This document shows, in pieces, positions 8,115-15,503 of a DNA stretch of 64,000 nucleotides (positions within the stretch are counted from its first letter, which is position 1; each line of letters opens with the position of its first letter). The translations under genes were made by a program, and so were the position numbers. The DNA is from an uncultured Bacteroidales bacterium (GTDB lineage Bacteria > Bacteroidota > Bacteroidia > Bacteroidales > UBA932): NCBI GenBank assembly GCA_900316955.1, contig ONEX01000004.1:78104-142103 (forward strand), in the 5' to 3' direction. The notes under the pieces were generated by a model. That model did no database searches, was not told the origin of the DNA, and saw only the letters and a list, made by a program, of their open reading frames with translations.

Positions 8115-9164
8115 TCAATCGGAGGCTAGTTCTTTGGACAGCAACGTAGAGAGCTCGTATTCGCTGATTCCGATGGGCTGCAGCTGGTTCTTCTCCACCG
8201 TCCACTTGGCGACCAGGTCGTTTTTCTCCTTGCAGATCAGGAGACCGATGGTGTCCTGGTCATAGGGCCCCTTCAGCAGGTGGTCCACGGCCGTGCAGTA
8301 GAAGTTCAGCTTGCTGACGAACTCGGGTTGAAACTTTTTCGTCTTTAGTTCAATGACCACGTATCGTCTCAATTTGAGGTGGTAGAAAAGCAGGTCGCAG
8401 TAGAATTCGTCACCGCCGACTTCCAACCGGACTTGCCGGCCCACAAAGGCGAAGCCGGTTCCGAGTTCGATCAAAAAGTTGGCGACATGTTGCTCCAGGG
8501 CTTTCTGCAAGTCTTTTTCTTTATAGTCTTCCGTCAGCGTCAGGAAGTCGAAATTGTAGGGATCTTTCAGAAGGCCCTTCGCTAGGTCCGAATCTGTCGA
8601 TGGAAGGGCGGTCTCGAAGTTATGGACGGCTTTTCCGCTCCGTTCGTAAAGGTTTGTGTCAAGGGAGTTCAGTAACATGGACCTGGACCAACCGTTTTCG
8701 AGGGTCTTTCGAACGAAAAAGAGGGCCTTGTCGGGATCGTTCTCGATTTTGTCGATGAGAATGCAGTGGTGCCCCCAAGGAATGGAAAACAAAAACTCTT
8801 CGATTGTTTTGCTTTCGTGCTTCCCGGTCACTGCGGAATCAAATTGTGCAACAACTTGTTGCACTTTTTTAGATCGTTCACAGTAAAGCAGATAGAACTT
8901 TCTTGCGTAGAAGAGATTGCGCTTGGAAAAACCTTTCGTGTTCGGGAAATCAGCCTGTAAGTCCCGACTGATTGTCTCAATAATCCCCGCGCCATACTTT
9001 TTCTCCATTTGCCGGTTGACGATGTCCTCGCCGAGAGACCAATAGAAGCGGATCAATTCCGTATTGACCTTCACCGCCGCCTTGATTTGACTCTGCCGGA
9101 ACCGCTTGCTCAGTTCCTGGATCCATTCCCGATATTCGGGGTCGTTGTTCTTTAAAATGCTCAT
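8115..9164 (-). CDS. YhcG/DUF1016-family PD-(D/E)XK nuclease
   Basis: The 349-residue protein has the DUF1016 N-terminal helical domain (INxA-like region VKVNTELIRFYWSLGEDIV and the GFSKRNLFYARKFY segment) followed by a C-terminal PD-(D/E)XK nuclease domain. The catalytic residues visible are D257 (in FYCDLLFYH), E272 and K274 (in VVIELKTKKF). E. coli YhcG is the family reference; members are DNA nucleases of uncertain role often found in restriction-modification, defence or mobile regions. Its base composition is lower in GC than its neighbours, which hints at acquisition. It is divergent from an EEP-fold nuclease gene with palindromic repeats between them. Confidence 0.88.
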   Translation of the reverse strand: MSILKNNDPEYREWIQELSKRFRQSQIKAAVKVNTELIRFYWSLGEDIVNRQMEKKYGAGIIETISRDLQADFPNTKGFSKRNLFYARKFYLLYCERSKKVQQVVAQFDSAVTGKHESKTIEEFLFSIPWGHHCILIDKIENDPDKALFFVRKTLENGWSRSMLLNSLDTNLYERSGKAVHNFETALPSTDSDLAKGLLKDPYNFDFLTLTEDYKEKDLQKALEQHVANFLIELGTGFAFVGRQVRLEVGGDEFYCDLLFYHLKLRRYVVIELKTKKFQPEFVSKLNFYCTAVDHLLKGPYDQDTIGLLICKEKNDLVAKWTVEKNQLQPIGISEYELSTLLSKELASD

Positions 9165-9212
9165 AATCTTTTTTCTGCAAGATTACGGCATTATCATCGA
9201 CGCTACATCATG

Positions 9213-9229
9213 ATTGCAAGCCTTGCAAT
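9213..9229. repeat. Palindrome copy 1, upstream of the EEP nuclease
   Basis: ATTGCAAG-C-CTTGCAAT, a perfect 8+8 inverted repeat with one central base. A second copy starts 26 bases further on. The arrangement suggests a paired operator bound by a dimeric regulator. Confidence 0.6.
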
Positions 9230-9240
9230 GTCGGATTTCC

Positions 9241-9254
9241 TGCAAGCCTTGCAA
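9241..9254. repeat. Palindrome copy 2, overlapping the -33 region
   Basis: TGCAAG-C-CTTGCA plus one more base. It covers the TTG at 9249-9251, which lies about 20 bases upstream of the -7 box at 9272, so a protein bound here would compete with RNA polymerase. Confidence 0.6.
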
Positions 9255-9271
9255 AGAATCTGTCGTTTCTT

Positions 9272-9279
9272 TATATTTG
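9272..9279 (+). promoter_or_regulatory. -7 box for the EEP nuclease gene
   Basis: TATATTTG, 40 bases before the ATG at 9319, with TTG about 20 bases upstream; a good Bacteroidetes promoter. Confidence 0.65.
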
Positions 9280-9318
9280 TAATACCGCATCAAATAACCC
9301 TTTCGACATTTCTTTCCT

Positions 9319-10596
9319 ATGGCCAGCTACAAGAAAATCAAGAAAATCGAAGACGAATCGGTAAGAGCCCGGGTGGTCGAACGGCTGCTGGAACTGCGCA
9401 GGCAGCTGAAGGCCCAGGTGCCGGAGAAGACGGCGACGCAGACGCTTCTGCTTGCTACTTGGAACATCCGCGAGTTCGGGGACAACCGGCTCCCGGAGAG
9501 TTCCTATTACATTGCGGAGATTATCGACCACTTCGACATCGTCGTGATCCAGGAAGTGAACTCCAAAGAGATCGACGGTCTGGAGAGCGTGTTGTCCATC
9601 CTGGGCGACAACTGGTCCTATGTCATGTCGGACGGTGTCGAGGGATCGGCCGGCGGCAACGAGGCCATGGCTTTCGTCTATAACACCAACAAAGTCAAGT
9701 TCACCGGCCTGGCCGGCGAACTCGTCCTTCCTGACAACAAGCTTATGGGCGGCGTCCAGTTCGCCAGGACCCCGTTCATGGTGTCGTTCCGGGCCGGCTG
9801 GTTCGATTTCAAGCTTTGCACGGTCCACATCTATTACGGAAAGGATACCGTCAAGGGCATTTATCAGCGTCGGCTCAAAGAGATCCAGACGGTGTCGGAT
9901 TTCCTGCTCAAGCGGCAGCAGTCGGATGATGTGTCCTACATCCTGCTGGGCGATTTCAACATCCCCGACACCAAGGGAGAGTATTTCAATGCGCTGGTCG
10001 AGGAACGGACCAAGACCAAGAGCGGCAAGGAGAAATCCAAGGAGAAGTTCTTCATCCCCGAGGAGATCCGCAGGCATCCTACCGACCTCGGCCACGTCAG
10101 CCACTATGACCAGATCGCCTTCAGCCTCAAGCTGGACCGGTCCATGGTCCTCTATGATGACGACAAGCAGCGGGCCGGCGCATTCAACTTCACGGAATCC
10201 GTGTTCAAGCCCGAGGATTGGGAGGTGTACCTGCCCTTCTACCAGGAGTCTTATGACAAGATGATCGAGAACGAGAAGGCGTCTTTCGCGAAGAAACTGG
10301 CCAAGTATGCCCAGGACAGGGAGCGGTTCGAGAAGAACTGGAAGAAATATGAGGAGGATTTGGCGGAGTATCAGAAACAGAACGAGGAGTATAAGAAAAC
10401 CAAGGAGGGGACCAAGCCCAAGCCGCCCGCCAAGCCGAAGGAACCGTCCGAGCCGGATACGACGCACACGCCCCCGGAGAAGCTCTTCACCGGCAGTTGG
10501 AGAACCTTCCAGATGTCGGACCACCTGCCCCTCTGGGTGGAACTGAAGATCGATTTCAGCGACCAGTACCTGAAGAAGCAGAAGAAAGCCGAATAA
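9319..10596 (+). CDS. Endonuclease/exonuclease/phosphatase (EEP)-fold protein with a coiled-coil insertion
   Basis: The 425-residue protein has the EEP superfamily motifs in order: ATWNIREFG (about residue 50), VVIQEVNS (metal-binding Glu), LLGDFNI (catalytic Asp/Asn) and near the C-terminus SDHLPLWVE (catalytic Asp-His). It has no signal peptide, so it is probably cytoplasmic. Between the third and last motif, at about residues 310-380, there is an insertion very rich in Lys and Glu (KKYEEDLAEYQKQNEEYKK) followed by a Pro/Lys-rich stretch; this is not part of the canonical fold. Substrate could be DNA, RNA or a phosphoester. The neighbour is a divergent YhcG nuclease. Confidence 0.8.
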   Translation: MASYKKIKKIEDESVRARVVERLLELRRQLKAQVPEKTATQTLLLATWNIREFGDNRLPESSYYIAEIIDHFDIVVIQEVNSKEIDGLESVLSILGDNWSYVMSDGVEGSAGGNEAMAFVYNTNKVKFTGLAGELVLPDNKLMGGVQFARTPFMVSFRAGWFDFKLCTVHIYYGKDTVKGIYQRRLKEIQTVSDFLLKRQQSDDVSYILLGDFNIPDTKGEYFNALVEERTKTKSGKEKSKEKFFIPEEIRRHPTDLGHVSHYDQIAFSLKLDRSMVLYDDDKQRAGAFNFTESVFKPEDWEVYLPFYQESYDKMIENEKASFAKKLAKYAQDRERFEKNWKKYEEDLAEYQKQNEEYKKTKEGTKPKPPAKPKEPSEPDTTHTPPEKLFTGSWRTFQMSDHLPLWVELKIDFSDQYLKKQKKAE

Positions 10597-10620
10597 AGGC
10601 TTTTCTTCTACGGCTATTCG

Positions 10621-12270
10621 TTACGGCCTCACATACCGCTCTCCCGTCTGCGCCTTCACCGCCTCGATGAAAGCGGGGGCATAGGCGGGGTTGGTGCGGC
10701 GGCCGGGGACGACGACGCCGTTCTCGGACGGCTGCATCGTCTGGTCGTTGTGCTTGACGATGAGCAGCTTCGCCAGCTTGTCCCAGCGGTCCATCATCTT
10801 GGCCGTGTAGGCCTCCGTCTTTGCGGTGAGGAAGGCCACGCGCTCCTGGTGGGTGAGGTTCGTCACCTGCTTCTCCACCTCCGGCTGCTCGGCGGCGTAG
10901 AAATCCTCCAGTTCGTTCTGCGCGTCGCGCAGGTCACCGATCATCGCGCTCCAGCGGGGATAGACCATGTTGGCCACCCAGTTGTTCATCCAGAAGGCGC
11001 TCTCGAAGCTGAACTCGCGGATGTTGTTGTTCTCGCGGCGGAAGGGCTCCGGGACGCGGTTGATGCTGCAATAGACCGGGACATAGGCCACCATCGTGGC
11101 ATCGTCCATATTGAAGTAGGTCACGCCGCCCACCTCGTCGGGCAGGAAGGAACGCATCTGGCATACCATCGTCATCCCGCTCTGTTGGCAGCCGATGGGA
11201 CGCTCGCGGAACATCTTGGTGCCGTCGGGCGCCTCGTAGTTCACGGGCTGGTTGCGGTAGGGGGAGGCCCACGGACCGGCGCTCACATCGGCAGTCATAT
11301 CCAGGGCGGTGCCCTCGTAGTGGTCGCGCATGTCGTTCATCACGTCTCGGACGCTCAGCGGCTTGTCGGGCTTGATCCACAGGGGAAGCTCGTCGCAGAT
11401 CTCGGTGTGGCCGTTGATGAAGGGGAGGTAGGCGTCCATCTTTTCCGGATCGGTGTGGTGGCGGAAGAAGCTCCAGACGCGGGCCTCGCAGTAGCGGATC
11501 TTGCTGAAGTCCATCGGCCCGTAGGCCTCACGGAAGCTGAAGTCCGCATCGGGACCCTCGTACCAGCCCATCTCCCGGGCGAAGGAGATGACGTCGGCGC
11601 TGTACATGCATTCGCCCTCGACGATGCCGATGCCCTTCTTCTTGTCGATCTTCTTCGCCTGCGGGAACTGCCGGATGCGGCTGGAATTGGCATAGGCCGA
11701 GATGCAGTCGACCGGAACGCGGCGCGCCACCCACACGGCGCCCTTGCGGCCGGGGCCCTTGCCGATAATCTCCATGATCCAGGCCTCGTCCTTGTCGCAG
11801 ACGGCGAAGGACTCGCCCGTGGCGTTGTAGCCGTATTCCTGTACGAGGTTGTGCATCACTTCGATGGCCTCCCGGGCCGTCGCGCTGCGTTGCAGGGCCA
11901 GGTGCATCAGGGTGAAATAGTCCAGGGCGCCCTCGGAGCGGGCCAGTTCGTCCCGGCCGCCCCAGGTGGTCTCCACGATGGTGACCTGCCGTTCGTTCAT
12001 CAGGCCCACGACGCCGTAGGTGTAGTCCGCCTGGGCGACGTAATGGACGGGAGACTGGGGGCCCCAGCCGCGGACCGCGAGCTGCTCGCCCGGCGCGTGC
12101 TTCCCGGCCGCGAACCAGTCCAGCGGCTGGAGAAAGCCGAAGCTGTCGCAGTTGTAGGTGCAGATCACGCTTCCGTCGGCGGAAGCCAGCTTGCCCACGA
12201 TGAGGTTTGTGCAGGGGAATCCGGCCACTGTCGCGAGGGACAGGAGGACCGTCAGGAAGAATCGTTTCAT
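10621..12270 (-). CDS. C69-family dipeptidase (peptidase U34), secreted
   Basis: The 549-residue protein has a signal peptide whose cleavage would expose Cys20 (in GFPCTNLIVG) as the N-terminal nucleophile, exactly as expected for the Ntn-hydrolase C69 family. Conserved segments such as VVGLMNERQVTIVETTWGG and MEIIGKGPGRKGAVWVA support the call; length fits the Bacteroidetes branch. It probably cleaves dipeptides in the periplasm. It is alone on the minus strand; a near-consensus -7 box (TATCTTTA, 12295-12302) precedes it, and two hairpins separate it from the upstream cytolysin-like gene. Confidence 0.92.
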   Translation of the reverse strand: MKRFFLTVLLSLATVAGFPCTNLIVGKLASADGSVICTYNCDSFGFLQPLDWFAAGKHAPGEQLAVRGWGPQSPVHYVAQADYTYGVVGLMNERQVTIVETTWGGRDELARSEGALDYFTLMHLALQRSATAREAIEVMHNLVQEYGYNATGESFAVCDKDEAWIMEIIGKGPGRKGAVWVARRVPVDCISAYANSSRIRQFPQAKKIDKKKGIGIVEGECMYSADVISFAREMGWYEGPDADFSFREAYGPMDFSKIRYCEARVWSFFRHHTDPEKMDAYLPFINGHTEICDELPLWIKPDKPLSVRDVMNDMRDHYEGTALDMTADVSAGPWASPYRNQPVNYEAPDGTKMFRERPIGCQQSGMTMVCQMRSFLPDEVGGVTYFNMDDATMVAYVPVYCSINRVPEPFRRENNNIREFSFESAFWMNNWVANMVYPRWSAMIGDLRDAQNELEDFYAAEQPEVEKQVTNLTHQERVAFLTAKTEAYTAKMMDRWDKLAKLLIVKHNDQTMQPSENGVVVPGRRTNPAYAPAFIEAVKAQTGERYVRP

Positions 12271-12294
12271 CGCGAATTAATTAAGTTTCAATTG

Positions 12295-12302
12295 TAAAGA
12301 TA
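12295..12302 (-). promoter_or_regulatory. Probable -7 box for the C69 dipeptidase
   Basis: TATCTTTA on the minus strand, one mismatch from TAnnTTTG, 24 bases before the ATG. Confidence 0.45.
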
Positions 12303-12365
12303 CGAAGAATCCGCGAGAAACAAGTTTTTCTTCTTTGCCTACTATGTCAGTTCTCGTATAATATA

Positions 12366-12405
12366 ATGCCAGCCAAGCTGACTAAATATCCGGCTTGGCT
12401 GGCAT
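12366..12405 (-). terminator. Strong terminator hairpin downstream of the cytolysin-like gene
   Basis: Perfect 13-bp inverted repeat (ATGCCAGCCAAGC / GCTTGGCTGGCAT) with a 14-base loop, followed on the minus strand by an AT-rich tract. It isolates the dipeptidase gene from the upstream gene. Confidence 0.75.
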
Positions 12406-12413
12406 AGATGGAT

Positions 12414-12441
12414 GAGGGCAGGGAGGATGCTCCTTGCCCTC
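12414..12441 (-). terminator. First hairpin after the cytolysin-like stop codon
   Basis: GAGGGCAGGGA pairs with TCCTTGCCCTC with one mismatch, five bases beyond the stop codon. There is no T-run, so it may serve as a 3'-end stabiliser ahead of the stronger hairpin. Confidence 0.45.
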
Positions 12442-12445
12442 TTGG

Positions 12446-14692
12446 TTAGTCATTACCACGGGTAGACTTGATTTTCTTTAAGCTGCTGAGACGATAGAAG
12501 GGGCTAGCTGTGGCATACTTCTCTTCACAGTAGTTAAAGTAGTCAGTTAAGACTTGGTCTTCGGTCCGTCCAAGATACTGACTTTCCTTGAGATCTCCCC
12601 GATAGTATTCATTGCTCTTACACACATAGCACCCGGGAACAGTGGGGGTAACGGTTGCGTTGTTTTTGACATCCTTCAATGTTGAACCATTATTGCCGAT
12701 TCTGAACACCCAGTCACCGTTTGAGTCTTGAGTGAGTGAACTTAAAGGAATATATGGCACGAAAACATTGTAGTCGCAGTATTCACCACCAACAACATCC
12801 ATTTTAACCTCTATGCAACAAGCCCAAGGAGAGACCTCAACGGTGTAGTCCAGACCCTTATTCCAATACTTGAACTGATAGTCAGCTTTGCCTTTATTAT
12901 CATAGACATAATCCAAAAGGCGTAACCGGGCGGACGCACTGATACCCTTGTTGTCTTCACGTATGTTAAGTTTAATCTTGTCTATATATCTTGTGAAGTA
13001 CTTATAGATGTTTGTCGTGACTTTCTGGGCAGGGTTCCGCAGGTATTTGGCCTCAAATTCAATCGGGATGGCGGCTTCTGCATCAAGTGCCGTCATTTCC
13101 TTCATAATGGACTTCAGGAAACTATTCGCATCGTTGAGATCGGAGAAGTTAATGGTCCCGTTCATGGCCCCGGCTGTGCCACCGAGGACAATGGCCTTGA
13201 ACGAGCAGTTTTTAGTGCTGCCGGTTATTTTTGCATTTCCGTTGAAGAAATCTGTCTTGGATATGTTTACTGACATTGCACTCTGGTCAGTAGAGACAAC
13301 GGCCAGGTGTGCGACTTTCCCATAGTAAACGGTGCTGATAATAGCCGGAGAATAATGTTGGATACTATTCTTGAACTGCGAAACATTTATTTTGTCCGAG
13401 AAGAAATCAGATCCTTTTTTGTAAGTGTCATCCAGATTCAAGGAGAAAAGGACCTGTTTAAAAGTAAACACACGGACTTTTTTGGTCCGGTCTCCGGAAG
13501 AGAAGCCAAAGTCAACTCCTTTGACTGATCCTCCGATGGAAATACCGTCAGTACTTTCAAAGTCTTGAAAGTCAATCGTCGTAATGCTAGGAAGTTGTGT
13601 GCTAGACGAGACTCGGCCGATATATTTTTCGATAAACTCATTCTTTTTATTGTTCATCTCTTTGGCTGTAGGCAGGACATTATCAAAGTAATGGTTGGTC
13701 CTGTTGTTTGTTGCGTACATGCTCAAACGCTTCCTTTCAGATTCGCTGAATACGACCTTGGAGGGATGATGGGTCCGGAAATTATTGTCTACCAAAATAA
13801 TGGAGCCCAAATAATAGTCAGTGGAAGGGGCTTTGTTCGTTAAGCTATGTGGGAAAGTATAGGTTTGGATACCAAGTTGTTCTTCTCGCTGACCTCTCAA
13901 CCATGCGCCGATCCCTCCATCATCATGGACGGCAATGTTTGCAAATGACTTGAGACCATCTTCCAGAGTGGTGATCGGTCGGTTGTTAAGGAGACCATCC
14001 AATGTCAGTGAAGAAAGAGCCTTGTCTTTACTGGCCACTGCTTGTGCTACATCATTGATGGGGTCCTGGAAAGTTTTCTCCGTAGTGTGGGTGACTAGAA
14101 TGGATATATAAACGAGTGCTTCAAAACCGATGTTACCTGCCTTGGTAAGCTCGCTGCCGCTATCGTCAATCTTGAAACGGAGATTCTCTCTGGGAATCCA
14201 GGTTTGAGGCTTGTTGCTCTGGGGATAAGAATTATCGACTTTCAACCAGCCTCTTCGGCTATCCTTCGCTTTATAGTAGTCTATATAATATGCGTCAGAA
14301 TGTGTGCGCAAAGAGTAAGTAAAGCGTTCCTTGACTGTGACTTTTTCACCTTTGTTACTGATATATGTCCAGGGAGAAGGAGCGCTGTCATAGCTGCTTA
14401 AGTCAACGAGTCTACTAGTGTTGATTGTAAGGTGATCCCCTTTTGCGGATTTCCCATAATCACTTGTCCAGACGTTGTATGTGAATTCTATTCTGGCGTA
14501 TTTCCCGGATAATTTGCAAGATGCGTTCAAGGACCCATATACGTAACCACCACTTCCTGTGTTGATGTCTCCATCGCCAGGGGAGGCTGAGGTTGGATGG
14601 CTTTTAACGGCATCTCCGTTTTCATTACCCTTGATTACGATTTTTGCAGGGATTCGAACCACGCTTGTGGTTGTTTTCGTTTCGGTCCTCAT
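12446..14692 (-). CDS. Cholesterol-dependent-cytolysin-like (CDC/MACPF superfamily) pore-forming protein
   Basis: The 748-residue product is hypothetical by name, but residues about 275-690 line up by eye with thiol-activated cytolysins: SSSTQLPSITTI (363-373, cf. the STQLPAR region), FKQVLFSLNLDD (411-422, cf. YKQIFYTVSA), SDKINVSQF, ISTVYYGKVAHLAVVST (452-468, cf. VAYGRxVxLKLET), CSFKAIVLGGTAG (496-508, cf. SSFTAVVLGGDA) and YVYDNKGK in domain 4 (595-602). The cholesterol-binding undecapeptide ECTGLAWEWWR is absent; SPWACCIEVKMDVVGG (621-636) stands in its place, as in CDC-like proteins. Residues 1-270 form a separate N-terminal region of unknown type, and there is no recognisable signal peptide. 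The gene is clearly richer in A+T than its neighbours, suggesting horizontal transfer. Fold assignment is firm in my view; target and secretion route are unknown. Confidence 0.8.
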   Translation of the reverse strand: MRTETKTTTSVVRIPAKIVIKGNENGDAVKSHPTSASPGDGDINTGSGGYVYGSLNASCKLSGKYARIEFTYNVWTSDYGKSAKGDHLTINTSRLVDLSSYDSAPSPWTYISNKGEKVTVKERFTYSLRTHSDAYYIDYYKAKDSRRGWLKVDNSYPQSNKPQTWIPRENLRFKIDDSGSELTKAGNIGFEALVYISILVTHTTEKTFQDPINDVAQAVASKDKALSSLTLDGLLNNRPITTLEDGLKSFANIAVHDDGGIGAWLRGQREEQLGIQTYTFPHSLTNKAPSTDYYLGSIILVDNNFRTHHPSKVVFSESERKRLSMYATNNRTNHYFDNVLPTAKEMNNKKNEFIEKYIGRVSSSTQLPSITTIDFQDFESTDGISIGGSVKGVDFGFSSGDRTKKVRVFTFKQVLFSLNLDDTYKKGSDFFSDKINVSQFKNSIQHYSPAIISTVYYGKVAHLAVVSTDQSAMSVNISKTDFFNGNAKITGSTKNCSFKAIVLGGTAGAMNGTINFSDLNDANSFLKSIMKEMTALDAEAAIPIEFEAKYLRNPAQKVTTNIYKYFTRYIDKIKLNIREDNKGISASARLRLLDYVYDNKGKADYQFKYWNKGLDYTVEVSPWACCIEVKMDVVGGEYCDYNVFVPYIPLSSLTQDSNGDWVFRIGNNGSTLKDVKNNATVTPTVPGCYVCKSNEYYRGDLKESQYLGRTEDQVLTDYFNYCEEKYATASPFYRLSSLKKIKSTRGND

Positions 14693-14762
14693 ACTTTTGT
14701 AATTTTAAAGATTGAACACAATATAGGAGTAATAAACATGATTCTTTTCTTGTAACCATTCA

Positions 14763-14770
14763 CAAAACTA
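14763..14770 (-). promoter_or_regulatory. Candidate promoter of the cytolysin-like gene
   Basis: TAGTTTTG on the minus strand matches TAnnTTTG, with a TTTG element 18 bases upstream (TTG at 14789-14791). This would give a leader of roughly 65 bases. Confidence 0.45.
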
Positions 14771-15062
14771 TCCCGAAAACTGCTATCTCAAACCGGAGAT
14801 TGCCAAAGAATTTCAGATAAAGTTTCATTCAAAAATAAATATTTAATGTTTATTCTGCAAATGTTTTGAAAAATAATTGCAATAAAAACGAATTATTGAA
14901 TATTCTGGCGTTTTATTCATGGTTTTATTCGCTCTTTTAGGGGAGGGATGTATAGATTGATTAGTCCAATCTTCTCAAGAAAGACAGATATGAGTACCGG
15001 CGATGTTCGCGCGATATTGGGACAAACCGCACCATTCTGGTTGTCCCGTCGGGCTATTAACC

Positions 15063-15094
15063 ATCGCCCCGATTGTTTCCACAACCGGGGCGAT
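15063..15094 (-). terminator. Terminator hairpin downstream of the small EF-hand protein
   Basis: 9-bp perfect stem (ATCGCCCCG / CGGGGCGAT), about 50 bases beyond the stop of the minus-strand gene at 15143. Confidence 0.5.
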
Positions 15095-15142
15095 CCGTTC
15101 AATCGACTGAATGATAGTCGACCATGTGTAGACGGGCGATTC

Positions 15143-15469
15143 TTACGCCTTCTTCTCCTTCAGTTCGTCGATCTTGGCCTTGGCCTTGTCCACGACCTCG
15201 GCGCCTTTCTCCTTGGCTTCGGCATAGACATCCTTCGCCTTGTCGGCGGCCTTGTCATAGACCTCCTTGCCCTTTTCCTTGGCCTTGGCGGCGAGGACCT
15301 TGGCGTCCTCGAGGGCGTCCTTGGCGTCTTCCTTGACGCCTTCGTACACCTTCTTCACGCCTTCCTCGACCTTCTCGCCGGCCTTGCCGGCATAGTACTG
15401 GACCTTTTCACCGAAGGTGACCTTGCCGTCACCGTTGAGGTCCATCGGGTTCACTTTCTCTTCTTCCAT
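15143..15469 (-). CDS. Small EF-hand plus amphipathic-repeat protein, function unknown
   Basis: The 108-residue protein has no signal peptide. Residues 10-21 (DLNGDGKVTFGE) fit an EF-hand calcium loop at every key position: D10, N12, D14, G15, V17 and E21. From about residue 25 to the end it is a series of Lys/Glu/Ala-rich units (such as KAKEKGKEVYDKAADKAKDV) with near 11-residue periodicity, like LEA/YtxH-type amphipathic helices. In related short proteins such helices protect membranes or proteins under stress, but the role here is not known. It has its own promoter box immediately after the xylE stop codon, so it is probably not only a readthrough product of the xylose operon. Confidence 0.7.
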   Translation of the reverse strand: MEEEKVNPMDLNGDGKVTFGEKVQYYAGKAGEKVEEGVKKVYEGVKEDAKDALEDAKVLAAKAKEKGKEVYDKAADKAKDVYAEAKEKGAEVVDKAKAKIDELKEKKA

Positions 15470-15494
15470 GATAATCAGTGTTTAGTGTTTTGTG

Positions 15495-15502
15495 CAAATG
15501 TA
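15495..15502 (-). promoter_or_regulatory. -7 box for the EF-hand protein gene
   Basis: TACATTTG on the minus strand, 25 bases before the ATG at 15469 and just past the xylE stop. Confidence 0.55.
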
Positions 15503-15503
15503 A

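Larger units (their letters stand above)
14693..15142. other. AT-rich intergenic region
   Basis: About 450 bases without a credible gene. It is markedly AT-rich to about 14940, continuing the composition of the cytolysin-like gene, then returns to the GC-rich background. It holds the cytolysin promoter candidate, an imperfect hairpin (GGGACAA / TTGTCCC, about 15018-15046) and the terminator at 15063. A 61-codon open frame (14917-15102, minus) has no recognisable features. Confidence 0.6.

Noticed and set aside
14917-15102. A 61-codon minus-strand open frame in the AT-rich gap
   Set aside because: No promoter, no signal or domain, overlaps a terminator hairpin; too short to support.
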